DNA of 5,179 bases from Fibrobacteraceae bacterium (GTDB lineage: Bacteria; Fibrobacterota; Fibrobacteria; Fibrobacterales; Fibrobacteraceae), in contig JALNVO010000206.1 in assembly GCA_023231365.1 (NCBI GenBank), positions 1-5,179 of the forward strand, given 5' to 3'. Below, piece by piece: positions 1 to 5,179 of this stretch. The notes beneath the pieces are model-generated. The model worked only from the letters and a program-made list of their open reading frames with translations, was not told the DNA's origin and ran no database searches. Each line of letters begins with the position of its first letter. Within the stretch, counting starts at the first letter, position 1. The position numbers and the translations under genes were made by a program.

Positions 1-3000
1 AAAATGGGGAACGCCCAGGAACCGCCCCCGCCGGAAGTGCTCGTACCCGAAGAAGAACTGCTCGAAGCGTCCGTACTGAATGCAGAAAGCGCGTCGTTCG
101 CCTGCATCTTCAGCGACTGCAACGTACCCATCATATCCCTGTAGGAAGCAGCATTATCCTTCGGATAGAAGGTGTCTTTTAATTTAGCGACATAGTCATT
201 GATATTCGTCACTAAACCATTCAGGAAATTAGAACCTTCATCATTTGCTTTTTGTCGCCACTGAGGTAATTGAGTTTCTGTACCTGACCGCGTTGTATCC
301 ACCAGCAGCAGATCCGGCAGACTTAAAGCGACATCATTTCCACGCGTCAAGTTCTTTGCGAGATTATTCAAGGCGATGATGTCGTCCAGCATGCCAAAAT
401 TCATATCCTGGGACTGGCCGTACATCTTCACCAGATCCAGCACCGTGAGGTGCACTGCGCCAGCCGGGAGCTTGTTGAGCACGGGGACTTCCATCTGCAA
501 GAAGTCGAACAGGGGCTGGAGCGGCTCCAGAATCTTCTGGATGCGCTTTACCATGGGGCCGAGCACGTTATCAATAAAAGTCCCGGCTTTAAACTTTATA
601 TTGGTGAAGGCGACCTTGTCCACGGAACCCGTGATATTCGAGACACTCGCACTCCAAGCAAACACAAAGTTGGCATCAAGTTCCGGGAAACTGCCGCTGC
701 CCGTGCCCAGCTTAAGACCCAGACTGAGATCCAGCGACCCTACCAAACTGGCTTCCACGGAAAGCCCCGAACCCAGGTTGCTGAAACTGATCTGGGGAGC
801 GGCCTCTTTTTGATCTTTCTCAAGATCTTTTCCCGCACTCAATGATTTATCATTCACCCCGTCATTGAGGTCCACCCCCAAGGTGAGCCCAAAGCCGCTC
901 TTGGCAAAGTCATCCGTTAGAATAGTGGCATCCATCTGCAAAAATCCCAGGGCGCCGGTCACCTCAGAACCACGGGTAGGGGTCACCGTCAGCGCAATGG
1001 AAATATCATCCCCTGTGGCGGCTGCGGCAACGGAACCATTAATCCAATCCGTATCTTTTTTATCATCCCCATTGGAAAGGAGCAAGAAGGCCCCCGCCGT
1101 GCTTGAAATGCCGAAACCGAAATCAAAAGTCCACTGCAGGCCGGCCTTGATGCCCCCGTCGGAATGGAGCCCGAGCCCCGGAAGCCCCAGATCGAAATTG
1201 GCGTCATTATCCAACGTATAGCTGCCCGTGAGGCGCAGTCGCCATACCGCCGTCTCTATTTCATCGACTTTTTCATAGTGGTATTGAATGCCCTTGTAAT
1301 AGGAATCAAAAGTCTTCCCGGCCCAAGTGACCGGAACACCCGTACTGCAGTCATTCAATGTACCCAGTAAGCCTGTTTTGTTCAAAAGCGTATAAAGATC
1401 CTTGGCCACCGCTTCCGCATTGAGCCCCACGGCATTGTTCGCATACTTGCGGAAAGGTTCAATGAAACTCTTGTCCAAGCCGGAAAGGCAGTCCGCGGCG
1501 TTGATGATGGAATTCCCCACAAACGGGATATTCCGCAGCGCGCTGCTCAGGAATTCCTTTGTCATCCCGCTCTGGGCGCGGCGGATGGTGTCGCCAAGGC
1601 CGTCGGCCACCAGGCGGAGTTTTTCAAAAAGGGACGATTCCGTCAAAGAGACATCCAGCGAGGAAATATCGAGGATCAGATTGTCCTCCACAATCTGATT
1701 CGTTCCATTGGGATTGATTGCTGCCGGGTACAGGATCGTGAAATGCGGGAAGGCCAGGGCTCCGTCTTCCGTAATCAGATTAAACACACCTGGACCGGAA
1801 TTGTCCGGGCTCGACGTCCCTGTCCAAGAAGATATAAAGGGATTCTGAGTCTCCGGATCCTTGTCGCCCACGCCTAAAGCAACCGTCCCCAGATCCATGC
1901 CGGCGCATTGAATGTGGAGCATTCCTCCGATGCGCATGGTGGCGTTATTCATGCCAAAATTCGTGATTTCCGCCCCGGCCACAGAGGTAGTCCCCAGAAC
2001 AAACTGGGTGCCGAGGCACAGGAAACTCGGATCCGCGGAAGAACTCACCACCTGCAGCAATGGGGCGCTCATGCCCTTATAACCCAGCACCAGATCCCCG
2101 GACAAGGGTTTCGCCGTCAAGGACACCTTGCAAGCCACCAAAGGCTCCGCCTGCAAAACGCCATTCTCACCCGTGGAACAAGCCCCGCAGACCTTCGCCC
2201 CCAGGATGCCCGAAGTATAAGTCATAATGATCCGGGCCTGCAACGTCACCGAAGCATCCAGATAGGCCTCCAGCGTACCTCCGAATACCAGATCCTTTGT
2301 TCCAAAATTCATGCTTCCCAGCTGTATTTTCCGGGAAACGATGGAATAGTTCCAGTAAAGCGAAGCATCAAGGGAATCGCCATCCAGAGAGAACTTGAGG
2401 GAGACGCCCAGTTTGTCGAGAAGCGCGGCGCTCAGGTCTTGCAGGGTATCGGGATAATCCGATTTTATTTCCAGGAGAACGTCGTTGAGCTGCTGCTGTA
2501 TTCCCAGAACTTCGGAAAGGGTCTTGCCCAGAAGGGGAATGTCCTTGCTCGTCAGGAAATCCGTGGTCCCCAGAAATTGTTCCATTAACTGTTTTTCTAT
2601 TGCCGTAGAAAGAGTATCCAAGACCTCGCCCATGTCATACTTCTGGAAATCATTCAGGGAACTCTGGGAAATGGCCGTATTGACGAACCAGCCCAAAGCC
2701 GGCGCTCCTGCATTCAGGCTATCCAAAGAAACATTAAAAGTCCCTAGAGCGGGGGAACCCTCTACCACACCGGACGCGAGGGACGCCGTCAGCGTATTCG
2801 AACAGTTCGGCAGGGCTTCATAGGTAGAGGTTTTGGTATTTTTCATACTTTCGGCCTTTGCCGCCGTTGATGCACTGCTGATCACGGCGCTGACCGCCGC
2901 CTGCGCCTGGTCAAACGCGGTAGAGGCGTTATTTGCGGCAAGAGCCAGATTGACGAGAATGGAATCCACGGATGCCAGAGCCGCCTTTGCATCCGCAAGG

Positions 3001-5179
3001 GCAGCCTGAGCCGTCGCCAAAGCCTGAGCGTCACCGTCTTTCGTTGCCTTGGCAACTGCACCATAGGCTGTTGATAACGAAGAGACGATACCCGCTAACG
3101 TTTTTGCATAAGAACGCATGTCACCGGTCGCTGAAGCCACCGTTGACATCGCCACAGGAGTATAGGTTGCAAGAGCATCCACCGCATCCGCCGTGTTGCG
3201 TACCAGGGCCACCAATTCAGTGATTTTATCCATTGCAAGGCTAATATCAACGTCGGTGGCATTGGGCAAAGCGGCAGCGCCGAGTGTCAACACAGGTTGA
3301 TCATTGGCATCTTTAACAACAAAATTGGTGTTAATAAATACAAACGGCTTATCAATGGTACCGGCAACAGTCAGTAAAGCATTAGAAATGCTCTTAGAAA
3401 CGGCAATGACGGAAACCGAAGACAGCTGCCCGTCTGCGGCAGAAACGGTCATCGTCTGTTTTAAGCCGATTTCCCCTCCTAAGACCGCACCCAGCGTTCC
3501 ATAGCGGGCATCCAGCGCAGCAGAACCATGAAGAGTCTGAACTATGGAGAGCTGTAAATTGCGGAATTGAATGGAATTTTGAGCCGCAGTCAACGTCGCT
3601 TTTATCTTGAAGTCCTGTCCATCGGTCCGGGAACCCGCGATTCCGAGCAGGGAAGCGAGGGTACAGCCATTCAGATTGTCAATTGATTCAAGCGTATAGG
3701 AACCGTTGCCGGCAATTCCTACGATATGCTGCTGACCACTCAAATCCGTAGCATAGGAAAGTTTTAAGGCATCAATATAATTATCATTGTTGCTCTTTGT
3801 CGTTTTGCTCTGGTTGACAATTTCTGTCAGAACACTTCCAATGGTCATATCTGTAATGGATTTTCCGCCGGCGGCCTGCGCTGCAAAGAAACTGCGCAAG
3901 TCGATATTTATCGACTGGGAAGCATTTGTTGCATCCAAAAATTCAAGGGAGAGACACGCGCCGGATTCACTAAGGCCACTCGGAGAACTGAAGCCCAAGT
4001 CGTCGGCCTGAGTATAATCGCCAAAACTTACTCCCAACTTGACATCAAATGCAGTGGCCCGGAACGCGATTTTCCCGTCGAGGACTTCCGCCACGACTTT
4101 GCCTTTCAAAATGCCCTTCTCATCAATCGCGGTCTGAATCACGGCAGCGACATCCGCGGCATTTTGAGCGCCTTTTAATTTATCAGCAAACACCGTCACC
4201 TGCTCGGTTTCTTTAACAGCGTTGCGAGTCAGCTCAAAGGAAATGCCGATATCGGCCGATGGATGCGCAATGGGCAATGTATTGGAAAAAGCCACGTATT
4301 TCTGGGCAAAAGATAAAGACCCAAACGTTATCGAAAGCGAGTCGGAACTCGTCGAAGGCGGCACAATGATAAGATCGCCGCTCACCGCGCTCGCTACATA
4401 GCCATCAAAGCCATCCGTTGTAGCAAACGCGGCATTTAGCGCGGAAGCGCAGTCTTCCGCGGTGCCCTGAAAATTCACTTCTACAGAATGAGATGCATTA
4501 TCCGATACTTCTATTTTTCGAAGGTTAGGTTTTTCCCCTATAGCGGCATCGGAAACAAAGGCTCTCTTCGAAGACACTCCGGCGAGACCGAGTTCGCGGA
4601 AACCGGTTTCATAACTTGTGGAGCCATCATCATCCGTGGCGGTTTTCAGTGAAAATTCAGAATCGCACGTCAGCAAATAGCGGCCCTGGTCTTCATCCAC
4701 TATAGTACTGATTCCCGAGTTGGAAAGCGTATTACCAAGTATCGTCACCAAAGAGGCTACATTCTTACATGAGTCCGTATCTTTAGCATAAAACTTGACA
4801 GATACAGTTGTGGCTGTTTCTGCAATAGCACCTTTGGTTATCGTAAAATTCACATCGCCCGTAAGCGGGCCGCCGTAGGAAATAGCCGTATTGGCTTTTA
4901 CCGTGGACGAACCGAGAACGGATTCGAGATCCATGACGTCTCTGTTGTTTCCCTCAAGGTCCGTTTCTGTTTCCACAAGGCCTACCTCTTTCAGGGACGA
5001 GCTCTCCGTCGCCTGCGCACTCTTTTTCAGCGGGACCACCAGCGAAAAGGAAAGGCCCGCGCCGGAGTCCAGAGTGAGGGAGGCGTTCGACCGGATGTCA
5101 AAATCCAATGTGCCGTCGGAATTCAGGTCCTTGAAAAGAGCCGTCGCCAAGGAAACCGGATTGGAGATCCCGGAGATGC
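1..5179 (-). CDS. Giant repetitive, probably extracellular protein (internal fragment, open at both ends)
   Basis: One minus-strand frame (codons from 5177 down to 3) is open for 1725 codons without a stop, start or end, so this is an internal part of a larger protein. The translation is low in Trp and has 13 Cys. It has many alternating beta-strand patterns and three helical modules, with no hydrophobic run long enough for a membrane helix and no enzyme motif that I recognise. Domain order is: calcium-like loop (res 17-25), LG-ended beta/alpha repeats (109-515), Ala-rich helical region (649-777), helical IP modules (844-924, 1182-1272, 1524-1627) alternating with beta-rich regions, and a Ser/Gly linker (1703-1720). 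Repetitive, adhesin-like composition suggests a secreted or cell-surface structural or adhesive role, but this is inference; signal peptide and anchor would lie outside the window. I do not recognise a named family. Confidence is high that it is coding and low for function. Confidence 0.93.
18..71 (-). other. Ser/Gly low-complexity linker
   Basis: Residues 1703-1720 contain six consecutive Ser, then a G-T-S-T-S stretch and four consecutive Gly. This is a flexible, disordered linker and a probable domain boundary near the 3' edge of the window. The frame continues beyond it with WAFPI, so it is not the C-terminus. Synonymous codons are mixed (tcg, agc, agt, tct), so it is not a recent triplet expansion. 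Confidence 0.65.
297..608 (-). repeat. Helical IP module, copy 3 (protein-level repeat)
   Basis: Residues 1524-1627 start with FTNIKFKAGTFIDNVLGPMV. They form a long amphipathic helix (KRIQKILEPLQPLFDFL), the turn MEVPVLNKLPAG (EVPVLNK aligns with DIPLLGK and NIPFVGN of the other copies), and more helices (VHLTVLDLVKMYG, LDDIIALNNLAKNL), then SLPDLLLVD. Among the copies it is the most Pro-rich. It also carries MNFGM at 1592-1596, which recalls the NFG motifs of the preceding beta region. Confidence 0.5.
609..1070 (-). other. Beta-rich region with acidic, Lys-rich loop
   Basis: Residues 1370-1523 continue as strands (DDISIALTVTPTRG, GFGLTLGVDLNDGVND, SLDLSLGLKLGTGSG, ANFVFAWSASVSNITG). They are interrupted by a charged loop at about 1428-1445 (AGKDLEKDQKEAA) and by a polar loop around GDDKKDTDW near 1371. 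No family is recognised. It leads straight into helical module 3. Confidence 0.45.
1071..1238 (-). other. Gly/aromatic beta module (GLGL...FDFGFGIS)
   Basis: Residues 1314-1369 read as strands LRLTGSYTL, DANFDLGLPGLGLHSDGG, KAGLQWTFDFGFGIS and TAGAFLLLS. The chain alternates small, aromatic and polar residues as in an amphipathic beta sheet. The phrase 'LGLPGLGL...DGG...W..DFGFG' is familiar to me from giant bacterial surface proteins, but that is memory and not a search result. Confidence 0.45.
1362..1634 (-). repeat. Helical IP module, copy 2 (protein-level repeat)
   Basis: Residues 1182-1272 mirror copy 1. An amphipathic helix (LFEKLRLVADGLGDTIRRAQ) leads through TKEFLSSALR to the turn NIPFVGNSIINA at 1216-1227. 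Further helices follow (DKSFIEPFRKYANNAV, AEAVAKDLYTLLNKTGLLG). The segment just before it (LILDISSLDVSLTES) is beta-type, and a beta-rich module follows. Confidence 0.5.
1635..2405 (-). other. Beta-rich region with NFG...GG motifs and Cys cluster
   Basis: Residues 925-1181 are rich in alternating hydrophobic strands and glycine turns. Two related motifs occur: MNFGTKDLVFGGTL (from 956) and TNFGMNNATMRIGGML (from 1072). Both fit NFGx(3)-[LT]-x-[FI]-GG or a close variant. Five of the 13 cysteines fall at 997, 1000, 1016, 1054 and 1091, including a CGAC motif, so disulfides or a metal site are possible. The later part, about 1100-1150, is loop-like and rich in Pro, Asn, Gly and Ser. No known domain is recognised. 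Confidence 0.5.
2406..2648 (-). repeat. Helical IP module, copy 1 (protein-level repeat)
   Basis: Residues 844-924 are predominantly helical with a Leu-rich amphipathic pattern (MGEVLDTLSTAIEKQLMEQFL). They carry the turn DIPLLGKTLSEVLG at 879-892, followed by a second helix (QQQLNDVLLEI) and a third (LQDLSAALLDKLG). Copies 2 and 3 share the plan of a long amphipathic helix, then an acidic/Asn-[IV]-P-hydrophobic-[LV]-[GN] turn, then another helix. A beta-rich domain follows directly (VSLKFSLDGDSLDASLYW). Confidence 0.5.
2649..2846 (-). other. Short beta-rich spacer
   Basis: Residues 778-843 follow the Ala-rich segment with beta-type sequence (NTLTASLASGVV, GTFNVSLDSLNAG) and then GWFVNTAI leading into helical module 1. 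It has one Cys, in LPNCSN. No family is recognised. Confidence 0.4.
2847..3233 (-). other. Ala-rich helical, possibly coiled-coil segment
   Basis: Residues 649-777 contain 38 Ala in 129 residues (29%) and few helix breakers after residue 675. The core runs from about AQALATAQAALADAKAAL to AVSAVISSASTAAKA and looks like a long amphipathic helix or helical hairpin. It stands out from the beta-rich sequence on both sides. The AxxALAxAKAAL spacing resembles FIVAR-like or stalk helices of surface proteins, but no assignment is made. A likely role is a rigid spacer or stalk between beta modules. Confidence 0.6.
3234..3632 (-). other. Beta-rich region after the LG repeats
   Basis: Residues 516-648 alternate polar and hydrophobic residues, as expected of beta strands (DFKIKATLTA, SIQFRNLQLSIVQTL, KPFVFINTNFVVKD, QPVLTLGAAAL). 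There is a Gly-rich turn segment, TLGAVLGGEIGLKQ. It connects the repeat tract to the Ala-rich helical segment. No family is recognised. The DNA here includes the most AT-rich stretch that I counted (about 30% GC at 3301-3360). Confidence 0.5.
3633..4853 (-). repeat. Tandem diverged beta/alpha repeat units (protein level)
   Basis: Residues 109-515 hold four units: A (109-200), B (221-299), C (312-398) and D (405-515). The common plan is a leading beta strand (VNFTIT in A, ISFELT in C), a second strand (TVSVKFYA, EQVTVFAD), an amphipathic helix (KNVASLVTILGNTL, ADVAAVIQTAI), then two strands around a turn (GRYLLTCD, GKIAFRAT). The unit ends in a conserved LG plus hydrophobic (ELGLAG in A, DLGFSS in C, LLGIAG in D). 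B keeps the helix and following strands (CASALNAAF, DLIIVPP) but lacks a clear LG end. Identity between units is low and there is no matching DNA repeat, so the duplications are old. The plan recalls the flagellin/hook-associated 'IN' motif and similar repeats in large adhesins, but this is resemblance, not an assignment. Confidence 0.6.
5103..5129 (-). other. Calcium-binding-loop-like motif DxNxDGxxD
   Basis: Residues 17-25 read DLNSDGTLD, which matches the DxNxDGxxD pattern of EF-hand, dockerin and thrombospondin type 3 calcium loops. It occurs once and lies directly before a beta-rich stretch (DFDIRSNASLTL). A single loop does not prove calcium binding. In extracellular repeat proteins such loops often rigidify domain junctions, and that is the role inferred here. 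Confidence 0.4.

Noticed and set aside
376..845. Two overlapping plus-strand ORFs (376-813 and 450-845)
   Set aside because: They overlap each other in different frames and lie opposite helical module 3 and the beta region of the minus-strand gene. Neither translation looks like a folded protein.
989..1207. Minus-strand 72-codon ORF in another frame
   Set aside because: It is a shifted-frame reading of the same strand as the giant gene, where the main frame gives a clear beta-sheet pattern. The same applies to 2882-3064.
865..1698. Plus-strand ORFs at 865-1221, 1164-1370 and 1402-1698
   Set aside because: All are antisense to the uninterrupted minus-strand coding frame, with no supporting RBS or protein-like pattern.
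1908..2588. Plus-strand 226-codon ORF
   Set aside because: It lies exactly codon-over-codon antisense to the long minus-strand frame. It stays open because the sense frame there avoids tta, cta and tca codons. The translation is His/Gln/Arg-rich with no domain-like pattern.
2485..4011. Further plus-strand ORFs at 2485-2823, 2972-3223, 3304-3504 and 3787-4011
   Set aside because: They are short, antisense to the open minus-strand frame, and have Pro/Ser/His-rich or otherwise unpatterned translations.
3633..4853. Identification as a flagellar hook-associated protein or flagellin
   Set aside because: The beta/alpha repeats only resemble IN motifs. The conserved flagellin D0/D1 helices are not seen, and the protein is far too large.
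1..5179. Non-coding structure: CRISPR, tRNA/rRNA, IS elements, promoters, terminators
   Set aside because: No regularly spaced direct repeats, transposase-like sequence, terminal inverted repeats, or hairpin plus T-run were found, and every base is accounted for by the coding frame.

Overview
The whole window lies inside one protein-coding gene on the minus strand. Reading the reverse complement from position 5177 down to position 3 gives 1725 consecutive sense codons with no stop. The frame is still open at both edges, so neither the start codon nor the stop codon is visible. Random sequence would give about 81 stops over this length. I see no second gene, RNA gene, mobile element, CRISPR array, promoter, RBS or terminator. 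Plus-strand ORFs of up to 226 codons are antisense shadows. Residues are numbered 1-1725 from the 5177 end (residue i starts at 5177-3(i-1)).

The product looks like an internal piece of a giant, repetitive, probably secreted or surface-exposed protein. It is rich in Ser, Thr, Ala, Gly, Asp, Asn, Leu and Val, has no evident transmembrane segment, and no catalytic motif that I recognise. In protein order: a DxNxDGxxD calcium-loop-like motif (res 17-25); a run of divergent beta/alpha repeat units that mostly end in LG[L/F/I] (res 109-515); a beta-rich stretch (516-648); an Ala-rich helical segment (649-777); a short beta-rich spacer (778-843); helical module 1 with DIPLLGK (844-924); a beta-rich region with NFG...GG motifs and a cysteine cluster (925-1181); helical module 2 with NIPFVGN (1182-1272); a Gly/aromatic beta module and further beta sheet (1273-1523); helical module 3 with EVPVLNK (1524-1627); and a Ser/Gly linker (1703-1720).

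The three helical modules look like diverged copies of one unit alternating with beta-rich regions, so the protein was probably built by duplicating a composite helix-plus-sheet module. From memory, and not checked by search, this style resembles the very large surface proteins of environmental bacteria such as the PVC group (Planctomycetes, Lentisphaerae, Verrucomicrobia relatives) or Omnitrophota. Base composition is near even, with GC-rich (about 60%) and AT-rich (about 30%) patches. The organism assignment is a weak inference. With a single gene in view, no operon or pathway can be deduced.
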